Of a stretch of 12,853 nt of DNA, positions 1-7,785 are shown piece by piece; positions within the stretch are counted from its first letter, which is position 1; each line of letters starts with the position of its first letter. The notes under the pieces were generated by a model. That model had not been told where the DNA came from, ran no database searches, and worked only from the letters and a program-made list of their open reading frames with translations. The position numbers and the translations under genes were made by a program. The stretch is taken from positions 1-12,853 of the forward strand of contig JAFADT010000580.1 in assembly GCA_023424585.1 (NCBI GenBank), written 5' to 3'. Source of the DNA: Pseudomonadota bacterium. Its GTDB lineage: Bacteria > Myxococcota > Myxococcia > Myxococcales > Myxococcaceae.

Positions 1-1871
1 CGGTCGCTGAGCACGTCCTTCACGCGCGCCGACATGTCACCGGCCACCGCGTAGTTCACCGGCACCAGGCTGACCAGCAGGTCCTCCTGCTGCTGCAGCG
101 ACTTCTTGCGCTCCTGGCGCAGCCGCGCCTCCTCTTCCAGGGTCTTCAGCGGCGCGATGCGGATGATGTTGCCCACCTGCTCCTGGCCCAGCTGCTTGGT
201 GCGCAGGATGAGGTCCAGCGCCTGGTCCCAGGGCACGTTGCGCAGGCGGATGGTCACGCGGCCCGACACGTCGTCGGCCACCACGATGTTGCGCTTGGAG
301 ATCTCCGCGATGACGCGCAGCAGGTTCTGGATGTCGATGTCCTTGAACTCGAAGGACACGCGCTTGCCGCGGTAGCGCGCCTGCTGGGGCGCGCCCTCCG
401 CCGCGTAGGCCGGGGCCTCCGCCGTGAAGCCGGCGGTGCGCTGGGTGACGGCCACCTCCTCCGTCTTCACGCCCTGCACGTCCAGCCGCCAGCTCAGGCT
501 GTTGGCGCCCTGGGTGACGTTCTCCTCGATGGCGCCGTCCGCGGCGACCACCAGGCGCACCTTGCGGCCCTCACCCGGCACGCTGAAGGCGCTGATCATC
601 TTCACCGGCGTATCCAGCGCGCTGGTGTCCAGGCTGCGCTCCAGCTTCTTGGGCAGCCGCGCGTTCTCCAGCGTCAGCACCGCGCTGCGCGGATCCGGCC
701 GGTCCACCTTCCACGCCGTCGCGCCGGACAGCTTCAGCTGCACGCGGCCGCCCGAGGGGCTCTCGTCGAAGGACAGGTCCTTGACCTCCACCACCGCCGG
801 CTGCGGCGCGGCCTGCGCCACGGCGGGCTGCGGCTTCGCCGTCTCCACGGGCAGGGGCTGCGGGCGCAGGGGCTCCGTCTCCGCCACCGCGTCGCGGGGC
901 TGGGACGGCTTGGGCTTGCGCGCCACCGCGCCGCCCAGCACCACATCGAGGCCGCGCTCGGCGCGGTCCACGCGGTAGGCGGGCATGTCGCCCTTGGCCA
1001 CGAGGACCAGGCGCACCTTGTCCTCGTGCGCGCCCACGCGCACGTCCTTGAGCAGGTTGCCCTTCATCTTGGGCGCCTTCGCGCTCAGGCCCACGCCGTA
1101 CACGTCCACGGCCAGGCGCGGCGGGTCCACCAGCTCCAGGACCTCGTAGCGGGCGATCTCACCGTCGGTGGTGACGCGCAGCGCGTCCCCGTCCAGCGCG
1201 AGCCGGGTGATGCGCTGGGCCGGGTGGGCCACCTCGCGCTCATCCGCCTCCGTGGCGACCACGTTCTCACGGCCCGGCGCCTGGGACGGGGCCGCCTTGG
1301 AGGAGGTCCCCGCCTCCGGCACCACCGCCACCATCGCCTCCACCGGCGCGGACGTGTCCTTCACGGGCGCGGCGGCGACGGAGGGCTTCGGCGCGGGCTC
1401 CGAGGGCTTCGCTTCCACCGGAGCCTGCGGCGCCTGGGCGGTCGCGGCGGCGGGGGCCGTCGGCGAGCCGTCCACGGAGATGACCACGCGGTTGCCCTCC
1501 GCGCGGACGTCGTACTGGGAGGCCTGGTCGAGCGCCACCAGCACGCGGCCCACGCTGGCGCGCGCGTCGGAGAACTGGGCGGCGACCACGCCGGACACCG
1601 GACCGGTGCCGTCGTGGTGCCCCTTGATGCCGGTGGCGTCCGCGGACGACAGGTCCACCACCAGCCGCTCCGGCCCGCTGAGCCGGAAGACGGTGAAGGT
1701 GGGCGGCCGGTTCCCGGTCACCACGACCTGGGCGCCGGCTCCTGTCCGGGTCACCTGCAGGTCCTTCAGCGTATTGAGATCCGCGCCGTACACCTTGGCG
1801 CTTGCCAGGACGACCGCCCATGCGGCCGCCATGATCCACTTGCCCCTCGTCACAGCGCTCTGCTCGAGCAT
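1..1871 (-). CDS. pilQ: Type IV pilus secretin PilQ (N-terminal 623 residues, cut by window edge)
   Basis: Outer-membrane secretin that forms the gated pore through which the pilus exits. The frame is open from the ATG at 1871 to the left edge, so the C-terminal pore domain lies outside. It opens with a signal peptide (VTRGKW basic part, hydrophobic stretch to about residue 27, cleavage near residue 30). Three AMIN-type peptidoglycan-binding domains follow at about residues 31-135, 219-312 and 359-465, separated by Ala/Pro-rich linkers. The secretin N0/STN domain is at about 497-575 (RGKRVSFEFKDIDIQNLL start), and the N1 domain begins near 600. Three AMIN domains match the M. xanthus PilQ architecture as I know it (about 900 residues). 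A GAGGGG ribosome site lies about 4 bases before the ATG; an in-frame GTG at codon 7 and ATG at codon 14 are alternatives. It is last in a pilM-N-O-P-Q run, 58 bp after pilP. Confidence 0.95.
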   Translation of the reverse strand, partial: MLEQSAVTRGKWIMAAAWAVVLASAKVYGADLNTLKDLQVTRTGAGAQVVVTGNRPPTFTVFRLSGPERLVVDLSSADATGIKGHHDGTGPVSGVVAAQFSDARASVGRVLVALDQASQYDVRAEGNRVVISVDGSPTAPAAATAQAPQAPVEAKPSEPAPKPSVAAAPVKDTSAPVEAMVAVVPEAGTSSKAAPSQAPGRENVVATEADEREVAHPAQRITRLALDGDALRVTTDGEIARYEVLELVDPPRLAVDVYGVGLSAKAPKMKGNLLKDVRVGAHEDKVRLVLVAKGDMPAYRVDRAERGLDVVLGGAVARKPKPSQPRDAVAETEPLRPQPLPVETAKPQPAVAQAAPQPAVVEVKDLSFDESPSGGRVQLKLSGATAWKVDRPDPRSAVLTLENARLPKKLERSLDTSALDTPVKMISAFSVPGEGRKVRLVVAADGAIEENVTQGANSLSWRLDVQGVKTEEVAVTQRTAGFTAEAPAYAAEGAPQQARYRGKRVSFEFKDIDIQNLLRVIAEISKRNIVVADDVSGRVTIRLRNVPWDQALDLILRTKQLGQEQVGNIIRIAPLKTLEEEARLRQERKKSLQQQEDLLVSLVPVNYAVAGDMSARVKDVLSD

Positions 1872-1893
1872 GCGTCCCCTCAACAAGTTGGAA

Positions 1894-1922
1894 GCGGGCC
1901 ACATCTGCCCGCCGGCGCGCCG
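1894..1922 (-). promoter_or_regulatory. Intercistronic stem-loop between pilP and pilQ
   Basis: The 58-bp pilP-pilQ gap holds an inverted repeat GCGGGC (1894-1899) / GCCCGC (1907-1912) with a 7-base loop. It directly abuts a perfect 10-bp palindrome CGGCGCGCCG (1913-1922). No T-run follows on the minus strand, so it does not look like a full terminator. It could act as an mRNA-stability or processing element that sets PilQ level relative to PilMNOP. This role is inference. Confidence 0.4.
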
Positions 1923-1929
1923 TGGGGCG

Positions 1930-2499
1930 CTACTCCCAGTTCTTGCCCGTCATCAGGTTGTAGGCGGGGTCCTTCGCGCCATCCGCCTTGAGCTGCAGGC
2001 TCACCGGATTGCTGATGAGCTCGCCCTTGGCCCCCGTGAAGACCTCGGTGACGGTGACCGAGTCCCGGAGAATCTGCGTGACCTTGCCGCCCTGGCGCCC
2101 CACGCGGGTGTTGCGCCGGACGATGTGGCCGCGACCCAGGGGGTCCTCGACCATCGCCAGCGGGCTGGCATCCCCGGTGACGACCGCCACCAGTTTGAGC
2201 TGGTCGAGGTCGAACACGCACAGGGGTTCGTTGCACGTCCGCTCCGGTGCGTCGCGCGCCACCGGCCCGAGCTCCTCCAGCGGGCTGCGGAACGGGTCCC
2301 GCTTGCCCACCGGACTGTAGGTGTAGACGAACGTTGGCGCCGCCGACGCCTCGGTCTTCTCCTCCACCGGGGCCGGCGCGGGGGCGGCGGCCTGGGGGGG
2401 AGCAGGTGGTGGGGCCTTGGGCGTGTCCGAACAAGCAGACAGGGTCAGCGCCATCACCGCAGCGGTCATCGTGGACTTGAACGTCTTCATCCGCGTCAT
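1930..2499 (-). CDS. pilP: Type IV pilus inner-membrane lipoprotein PilP
   Basis: Periplasmic lipoprotein that links the PilN/PilO inner-membrane subcomplex to the N0 region of PilQ. A lipoprotein signal is visible with lipobox L-S-A-C, Cys at residue 23; the +2 residue is Ser. A long Pro/Ala-rich linker (about residues 26-55) follows. The family signature GKRDPF is at 65-70, and the compact beta domain spans about 85-180 (DLDQLKLVAVV through ISNPVSLQLK). Residues C89 and C94 sit just before the beta domain. The length of 189 residues is normal for the family. The start is uncertain: the ATG at 2490 (MKTFKST) has AAGGG about 9 bases upstream, whereas the ATG at 2499 used here has AGGGG at a similar distance. 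It lies between pilO (35-bp gap) and pilQ, which is the canonical position. Confidence 0.94.
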   Translation of the reverse strand: MTRMKTFKSTMTAAVMALTLSACSDTPKAPPPAPPQAAAPAPAPVEEKTEASAAPTFVYTYSPVGKRDPFRSPLEELGPVARDAPERTCNEPLCVFDLDQLKLVAVVTGDASPLAMVEDPLGRGHIVRRNTRVGRQGGKVTQILRDSVTVTEVFTGAKGELISNPVSLQLKADGAKDPAYNLMTGKNWE

Positions 2500-2534
2500 C
2501 CCTTGTCGCCCCTGTTGCCGGGCGGATCAAGTTT

Positions 2535-3152
2535 CTAGTTGCGCTTCTTCTTGTCGGTGGCCTTCGTGTCTGCGGCCTTCGTGTCGACGAACCGGAACGT
2601 CGTCGCCAGGAAGCTGCTCTGGAGGACCACCTTCTCGTTCTTCAGTGTCGCGCCATCGAGCTTGATGTTGTTGACGTTCACGATGCGTCGCATGTTCGCC
2701 ATCTCCTGCAGGAACATGGCGATCTCATGGTAGTTGCCGCTCACCGTCATCTTGATGGGGATGCGCGCGAAGAACTCGTTGCCGCTGACGTACTCCTTGT
2801 CGGGCTCCACGCGGGAGATCTCCAGACCGGACTTCTTGCCGATGTCGTTGATCTGCGCGAGCAGCTCCTCCATGTCGCGCCGCTCCGGCAGCTCCGTGAG
2901 GGCCTCCGCCAGCTTCTGCTCGAGCACGTCCATCTCACGGCGGCGCTCGTTGAGGTTCTGGGCGATCTCGCTCTTCTCCGCGAGCTCCAGGTCCAGCTTC
3001 CGGCGATCCGAGTTCTTGCGCACGATCTCCTCTTCCGTGGGCTGGATGAACGAGAAGAAGTTGGCCACGGTCAAGAGGACGACGAGGGCCACGAGCCCGC
3101 CGAACTTCGCAGCGGGGGGGGCCTTCGCGAGCTGATCCAGGTATTTTTCCAT
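2535..3152 (-). CDS. pilO: Type IV pilus alignment protein PilO
   Basis: Bitopic inner-membrane protein that pairs with PilN and contacts PilP in the T4P alignment subcomplex. It has a short cytoplasmic N-terminus (MEKYLDQLAK), one transmembrane segment at about residues 16-36, and a charged periplasmic coiled coil at about 38-95. A ferredoxin-like alpha/beta domain follows (about 100-195, including IKMTVSGNYHEIAMFLQEMANM), and the tail is very basic (KKKRN). Its length of 205 residues is typical. The ATG at 3152 is preceded by GAAGGA about 8 bases upstream. It follows pilN with a 22-bp gap and precedes pilP by 35 bp, so it is almost certainly in the same transcript. Membership rests on topology plus gene order; family assignment is firm. 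Confidence 0.94.
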   Translation of the reverse strand: MEKYLDQLAKAPPAAKFGGLVALVVLLTVANFFSFIQPTEEEIVRKNSDRRKLDLELAEKSEIAQNLNERRREMDVLEQKLAEALTELPERRDMEELLAQINDIGKKSGLEISRVEPDKEYVSGNEFFARIPIKMTVSGNYHEIAMFLQEMANMRRIVNVNNIKLDGATLKNEKVVLQSSFLATTFRFVDTKAADTKATDKKKRN

Positions 3153-3174
3153 GACAGGGGTCCTTCGCCGCCAA

Positions 3175-3858
3175 TCAGATGGCGTAGTTGGCGGTGAGGG
3201 TGAGCTTGAAATCGACGAACGTCGGGGCGCCGGCCTGGGTGGTCTTGGACTGCACGGCGTTGGTCAGTTCGATGTTGCCGAAGAAGGGCTTGATGTCGCT
3301 CGCGGAGAACTCCTCCACGCTCGCGGTCTCCGTGTTGAAGAGCTCCACGCGCGACGTCTTGGCGGCGCCGCGGGCCTGATCCACCAGGCGCCCCATGCCC
3401 TTGGGCGTCCACACCATGCCGCCCAGACCGCGCATCAGCTCCGCGACCTCGTCGTGGCTGACGGCGGAGCCGTTGATGGTGACTTTGTTGGAGGACTCGA
3501 CGAAGTCCTTGAGCCAGACCTTCTTGGGCATCGCGGAGGACAACGCGTCCAGCATGCGCACCGGCCCGCTGCGGCCCTTGCGCAGGGAGTCCAGCACCGC
3601 GAGCTTGCCCTCCACTTCCTTCTTGCGGGCGTTGATGTTGGTCACCTCGCCGATGACCTTCTCCAGCTCCGCGATCTTCGCGCGCGTCTGGGCGATGCCC
3701 TGCTTGGCCCTGTCCAGCTCGTCGTTGCGGTTCTTGAACCAGAAGTAGTTGCCGCCCACCGCCAGCAGCAGCGCCACGGCGTAGATGGCCAGGATCTGCC
3801 GGCCCATCTCCCGCTTCTTCACCGCCCGGACGGGCAGCAGGTTGATTCGGATCATCAT
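3175..3858 (-). CDS. pilN: Type IV pilus alignment protein PilN
   Basis: Inner-membrane partner of PilO that also docks cytoplasmic PilM. The N-terminal IRINLLPVR (residues 3-11) is the conserved peptide that binds the PilM groove. It is followed by a basic stretch (KKREMGR) and one transmembrane segment at about 21-40. A periplasmic coiled coil spans about 42-90. The rest is a ferredoxin-like periplasmic domain ending VDFKLTLTANYAI. Two adjacent ATG codons (3858 and 3855) could both start it, with GAGGA about 10 bases upstream of the first. It sits 30 bp after pilM and 22 bp before pilO. The 227 residues are slightly longer than the roughly 200 of Pseudomonas PilN, as expected for a myxobacterial version. 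Confidence 0.95.
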   Translation of the reverse strand: MMIRINLLPVRAVKKREMGRQILAIYAVALLLAVGGNYFWFKNRNDELDRAKQGIAQTRAKIAELEKVIGEVTNINARKKEVEGKLAVLDSLRKGRSGPVRMLDALSSAMPKKVWLKDFVESSNKVTINGSAVSHDEVAELMRGLGGMVWTPKGMGRLVDQARGAAKTSRVELFNTETASVEEFSASDIKPFFGNIELTNAVQSKTTQAGAPTFVDFKLTLTANYAI

Positions 3859-3888
3859 GTGCGTGAGTTCCTCGTGGCCAGAGCGGTA

Positions 3889-4971
3889 TCAGCCCAGCTT
3901 GTCGCCCGGGCGCCGGAGCGCCAGTCCCACTGCCACCGCGGCCATGGGCGCCACGTCCATGATGAACGCGGGGTCGAACTTGCGGTTGTCCACTTCAATC
4001 TTCCGGAACGGGTTGAGGATCTCCACCGGCACGCCGGTCCGAGCCTCGATGGTCTTGAACAGGGCGGGGATCTTCGCGGTGCCGCCGGACAGGTAGACCT
4101 TGGTGAAGTTCGAGTCCGCGGCGGTGCCCGCGTAGAAGTCCAGCGAGCGCTGGATCTCGCCGGCCACCTGCTCCGCCACGCTGGAGAGGACGCGCTCCAC
4201 GTCCTGGGGAACGACGGCGTCCGCGTCCGCGCGGTTGCCGCCGATCTTCAGCGCCTCCGCCTCCTCGTAGGAGACGTTGAGCTGCTTCTGGATCTCTTCG
4301 GTGAACTGGTTGCCGCCGATGGTCACGTCACGGGTGAAGACGGTGACGCCGTTGGCGATGATGTTGATGTTCACCACGGAGGCGCCGGCGTTGATGAGGA
4401 CGACGGTCTCCTTGTCCGGCAGCTCGTAGTTCGTGGAGAACATGTTCTGGACGGCGAACGCGTCCACGTCCACCACCACCGGCGCGAGGCCCGCCTCGGA
4501 GACCACGGTGGTGTAGTCGTTGATCATGTCCTTCTTGGCGGCGACGAGCAGGACGTCCATCTGGCCAGTGGCGTCGTTGCCCCCACCATCCAGGATCTGC
4601 GTGTCGATGTTCACGTCCTTCACGTCGAAGGGGATGTACTGCTCCGCCTCCCACTGGATGCTCTCCTCGAGCTCTTCCTGGCTCATGCGGGGCATCTGGA
4701 TCTTCTTGATGATGACCGAGTGACCGGACACGCCGATGGCGACGTCCTTGCCCTTGACCTTCAGCTCGGACATCAGCTCCTGGACGGCCTGCACGATGGC
4801 CGTGGAGTTCATCAACGCGCCGTCCACGATGGCCTCGGGAGGCAGCGGCTTCATTCCGAAGCTCTGGAGCGCGTAGCCGACTTCACCGCGCTTGCGCTGC
4901 TCCTTGAGCATGATCATCTTGATCGACGTCGACCCGATATCCAGCCCGAGTGCCAGTTTGCCCTTCGCCAT
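3889..4971 (-). CDS. pilM: Actin-like type IV pilus assembly protein PilM
   Basis: Cytoplasmic actin-fold ATP-binding protein that assembles as a ring at the pilus base by binding the N-terminus of PilN. From the chosen start there are 360 residues. The phosphate-1 motif LDIGSTSIK is at about 10-18, a second nucleotide-site strand VVLINAGASVVNINI lies near the middle, and the adenosine motif VYLSGGTAKIPAL is in the C-terminal third. The start at 4971 (MAKGK) is preferred over the in-frame ATG at 4983. A GGAG ribosome site lies 6 bases before 4971, and the upstream ATG overlaps that site and has none of its own. The sequence closely matches what I remember of M. xanthus PilM. It begins the pilM-N-O-P-Q unit, with a 225-bp non-coding gap upstream that probably holds a promoter. 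Confidence 0.96.
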   Translation of the reverse strand: MAKGKLALGLDIGSTSIKMIMLKEQRKRGEVGYALQSFGMKPLPPEAIVDGALMNSTAIVQAVQELMSELKVKGKDVAIGVSGHSVIIKKIQMPRMSQEELEESIQWEAEQYIPFDVKDVNIDTQILDGGGNDATGQMDVLLVAAKKDMINDYTTVVSEAGLAPVVVDVDAFAVQNMFSTNYELPDKETVVLINAGASVVNINIIANGVTVFTRDVTIGGNQFTEEIQKQLNVSYEEAEALKIGGNRADADAVVPQDVERVLSSVAEQVAGEIQRSLDFYAGTAADSNFTKVYLSGGTAKIPALFKTIEARTGVPVEILNPFRKIEVDNRKFDPAFIMDVAPMAAVAVGLALRRPGDKLG

Positions 4972-5196
4972 GCGTAACTCCATCGGAGAGGGCGCCAGCG
5001 TAGCACCGGCTTGATACCCCTCCTAAAAAGTGCTTGGCGCCCGGCCGCCCTGCGGACGGGAGAGCGCCGTGAAAGCCGACCACGACCGCGCCCCCGGACC
5101 CACCTTCGCGGAGGCCCGATTTTCCGGCCCCAGCCGCGTTCCGTCAAATGTCCGTGGAGGAATCTGGGAGGTTGCCCGCCACCCGCTCCCCTGCCC
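4972..5196. other. Non-coding gap between pilR2 and pilM, probable pilM promoter region
   Basis: No convincing gene lies in these 225 bases; short open frames here are shadows. The gap is large compared with the 22-58 bp gaps elsewhere on this strand, which suggests that pilM-N-O-P-Q has its own promoter. The best candidate on the minus strand is an extended -10-like TGCTACGCT (about 4997-5005), 26 bases from the pilM start, but no good -35 box precedes it. I see no strong terminator after pilR2, so read-through from pilD-pilS2-pilR2 is also possible. Confidence 0.35.
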
Positions 5197-6609
5197 TCAG
5201 CTCCGAGCCCCTTCCGCGTCCGGGTCGATGCCGTACTCCTTTATCTTGTAGAGGAGCGCCCGGTGGCTGATGTCCAGCACCTCCGCCGCCCGGGTGCGGT
5301 TGCCCTTCGTGCGCCGCAGGGCCGCCCGGATGTAGGACTCCTCCAGCTCCCGGATGGCGCGCTTGAGCGACAGGTCGCCACCGGCCTGTAGCGGCGCGGC
5401 TGTCCCGGCCGGAGCGGGTGCGGAAGCCGCCCACAGCTTCTCCGGCAGGCTGCCCGGCTCGACGAGGACGCCCTCCGAAAGCAGCACGGCGCGCTCCATG
5501 GCGTTCTCCAGCTCGCGCACGTTGCCGGGCCAGGCGTAGGCCGTCAGCAGGGCCTCGGCCTCAGGGGTGAAGCCCTCCAACGGCGGATCACGGTTCAGGT
5601 CGCGGTTGAAGCGCTGGAGGAAGGCGCGGGCGAGCAGCGGGATGTCCTCGCGGCGCTCGCGCAGGGGCGGCAGGGTGAGGTTCAGGACGTTGAGGCGGTA
5701 GTAGAGGTCCTCGCGGAAGTCGCCCTTCTCCACCAGCTTGCCCAGGTCGCGCAGCGTGGCGGCCACCACGCGCACGTCCACGCGCTCCACGCGGCTCTCG
5801 CCCACCGGGCGGATTTCGCCCTCCTGCAGCACGCGCAGGAGCTTCACCTGCGCGCCCAGGGGCAGCTCCCCCACTTCATCGAGGAAGAGCGTGCCGCCGT
5901 CGGCCTCCGCGAACAGGCCGCGGCGGGCGGTGCGCGCGTCGGTGAAGGCGCCCTTCGCGTGACCGAACAGCTCGCTCTCCAGGAGCCCGTGGGGGATGGC
6001 GCCGCAGTTGACCGCGACGAAGGGCATGGCGGCGCGGCGGCTCTGGCCGTGCAGCTCGCGCGCGATGAGCTCCTTGCCGGTGCCGCTCTCGCCGGAGATG
6101 AGCACCGTGGTGTCCACGGGCGCCACGCGCGCCACCTGCTTGAGCACCGCCTGGAGCGCGGCGCTCTGCCCCAGGATGTGCCCCCCGGAAGCGCCGGGCA
6201 GCCGCGCCTCGTGGAGCCGGCGGTTCTCGCGGACCAGCCGTTCGCGCTCCTCCGCCTTGCGCAGGACGAGGACGATCTCCTCCGGCTTGAAGGGCTTCTG
6301 GACGTAGTCGTAGGCGCCCGCCTGCACCGCCTCCAGCGCCTGCTCCTGGGAGCCGTACGCGCTCATCACCACCACGGTGAGCCCGGGATGGTCCACGAGC
6401 GCCGCCCTGAGCACGGACAGGCCGTCCCGCCGCGGCATGCGCACGTCCGTGATGAGGACGTCGTAGGCGCGGGCGGACAGCTCGCGCAGGGCCTCGTCAC
6501 CATCGGCGACGGCGCGCACCTCGTAGCCCTTGTCGGAGAGCACCAGGGTGAGGATGTGGCGGATGGACGGCTCGTCGTCGGCGACGAGGACGGTGCGGAA
6601 GAGGGGCAT
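5197..6609 (-). CDS. pilR2: Sigma-54-dependent NtrC-type response regulator, PilR2-like
   Basis: Transcription activator of the NtrC family, paired with the adjacent kinase. The receiver domain (1-120) has the acidic pocket D11/D12, phospho-acceptor D55, S83 and K105. The AAA+ domain (about 145-380) has Walker A GESGTGKE at 173-180, Walker [13 protein letters not shown] at 238-249, and arginine-rich sensor motifs ([14 protein letters not shown]). The sigma-54 contact loop reads GAFTDA at 220-225 instead of GAFTGA. A Fis-type helix-turn-helix is at about 438-461 ([19 protein letters not shown]). Its length of 470 residues is standard. It starts 35 bp after the kinase stop, with only a weak ribosome site. 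In M. xanthus the equivalent place in the pil cluster is held by PilS2/PilR2; the symbol is given on context plus domain match. A second NtrC-type regulator, probably PilR itself, lies at the right edge. Confidence 0.88.
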   Translation of the reverse strand: MPLFRTVLVADDEPSIRHILTLVLSDKGYEVRAVADGDEALRELSARAYDVLITDVRMPRRDGLSVLRAALVDHPGLTVVVMSAYGSQEQALEAVQAGAYDYVQKPFKPEEIVLVLRKAEERERLVRENRRLHEARLPGASGGHILGQSAALQAVLKQVARVAPVDTTVLISGESGTGKELIARELHGQSRRAAMPFVAVNCGAIPHGLLESELFGHAKGAFTDARTARRGLFAEADGGTLFLDEVGELPLGAQVKLLRVLQEGEIRPVGESRVERVDVRVVAATLRDLGKLVEKGDFREDLYYRLNVLNLTLPPLRERREDIPLLARAFLQRFNRDLNRDPPLEGFTPEAEALLTAYAWPGNVRELENAMERAVLLSEGVLVEPGSLPEKLWAASAPAPAGTAAPLQAGGDLSLKRAIRELEESYIRAALRRTKGNRTRAAEVLDISHRALLYKIKEYGIDPDAEGARS

Positions 6610-6644
6610 GGGGGACGCCCATCATATGCCGTCCGGCCCCGCCG

Positions 6645-7763
6645 TCAGGCCGCGGGCAGGGCCAGCCGGAAGCGCGCCCCACTGCCCGCGCTGTCGCTGG
6701 CGTCCAGCCGGCCGCCCATGCCCTGGGCCAGGTTCAGGGACACCGCGAGTCCCAGGCCCGTGCCCTGCCGGCCCTTGGTGGTGAAGAATGGCTCGAAGAG
6801 GTGCGCGCGCACCTCCGGTGACAGGCCCGGGCCGCTGTCCTCCACCTCCACCAGGACGGACGCGTCCTCGCGCCGGGTGGAGACGCGCACGCGGCCCTCG
6901 CCCCCCATCGCCTGGGCGGCGTTGAGCAGCAGGTTGATGAGGATCTGCGACAGGGGGCCTGGATCCGCGCGAGCCAGCAGGCCAGGCGCCAGCTCCAGGG
7001 TCACGTCCACCCGGTCCAGCTCCGGCCCGGCGCGCACCAGCCGCACGCACGTCTCCACCACCTGCCCCACGTCCACCGGCCCCGGCTGCGCGCTGGCCGG
7101 ACGGCCCAGGTCCAAGAGCCCTCGCACGATGCGGTCGATGCGCAGCACCTCGTGGTCGATGCGCTCCAGGAAGTCCTTCAGCTCCGGCCCCTGCGCCTTC
7201 GAGCGCGCCAGGGAGAGGTAGCCCAGGATGCCCGCCAGGGGGTTGCCCACCTCGTGCGCCACGCCCGCGGCCAGCTTTCCCACCGTGGCCAGGCGCTCGG
7301 AGGCGACCAGCTCCGTCTGCGCCCGCGCGAGCCGGGCGTTCGCGTCCCGCAACGCCTCCAGCTGCGAGCGCGTGAGGGCCTGCTCCTGGCGCAGCGCCTC
7401 CGCCATGCGCTGGAGCTCGCGCTGGATGCGAGACAGGAACGGGCCGCCCTGCCCGGAGAGGGGCACGTCCAGTTGCAGCCGGCCCAGCTGCTCCACGGAC
7501 TTCTCCATGGCGCGCAGGGGCCGGCCCACCGCCAGGTCCAGCACCCCGTACGCCAGGAGCGTCAGCACCAGCAGGTCCAACCCCAGCGCCAGCGGCAGGA
7601 AGGCGCGGATCCGCGCGAGCCCCTCGGTGTCCAGCGACCCCGGCAGCGCCAGCCGGCGCGCCATGTCCAGGAGGCGGATGAGCACCGGCTGTAGCGTCAG
7701 CCATGACAGGCCCGTGGACAGCGAGCCCAGCAGGAACGCCACGCTGGCGATGCGCCACTTCAT
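6645..7763 (-). CDS. pilS2: Membrane sensor histidine kinase, PilS2-like
   Basis: Sensor kinase expected to phosphorylate the regulator encoded next. It has two transmembrane segments at about residues 5-27 and 54-77. These enclose a periplasmic loop of only about 26 residues, so a large extracytoplasmic ligand domain is absent. A linker or HAMP-like segment follows (about 78-130), then a coiled region leading to the H-box AAGVAHEVGNPL with H170. The catalytic domain shows N-box NLLLNAAQAM (about 277-286), G1 DSGPG (309-313), F-box FEPFFTTK and G2 GTGLGLA (334-340), so it looks active. It starts 22 bp after the pilD stop and has a poor ribosome site, consistent with a co-transcribed gene. The identity as PilS2 rather than another kinase rests on its place between pilD and a PilR-like gene. 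Confidence 0.87.
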   Translation of the reverse strand: MKWRIASVAFLLGSLSTGLSWLTLQPVLIRLLDMARRLALPGSLDTEGLARIRAFLPLALGLDLLVLTLLAYGVLDLAVGRPLRAMEKSVEQLGRLQLDVPLSGQGGPFLSRIQRELQRMAEALRQEQALTRSQLEALRDANARLARAQTELVASERLATVGKLAAGVAHEVGNPLAGILGYLSLARSKAQGPELKDFLERIDHEVLRIDRIVRGLLDLGRPASAQPGPVDVGQVVETCVRLVRAGPELDRVDVTLELAPGLLARADPGPLSQILINLLLNAAQAMGGEGRVRVSTRREDASVLVEVEDSGPGLSPEVRAHLFEPFFTTKGRQGTGLGLAVSLNLAQGMGGRLDASDSAGSGARFRLALPAA

Positions 7764-7785
7764 CCGCGCACCGGCGGCAGGCCCC

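Noticed and set aside
1168..2538. Plus-strand open frame across pilQ and pilP
   Set aside because: It spans the antisense of two real genes and their gap; no signal, motif or ribosome site supports it.
3151..4977. Long plus-strand open frame of 608 codons opposite pilN and pilM
   Set aside because: It lies entirely antisense to recognisable pilN/pilM and its translation is His/Arg/Leu/Val-rich low-complexity sequence, as expected from the opposite strand of a high-GC gene.
5959..7221. Plus-strand open frame of 420 codons opposite pilR2 and pilS2
   Set aside because: Antisense to genes with intact catalytic motifs; shadow caused by GC-rich third positions.
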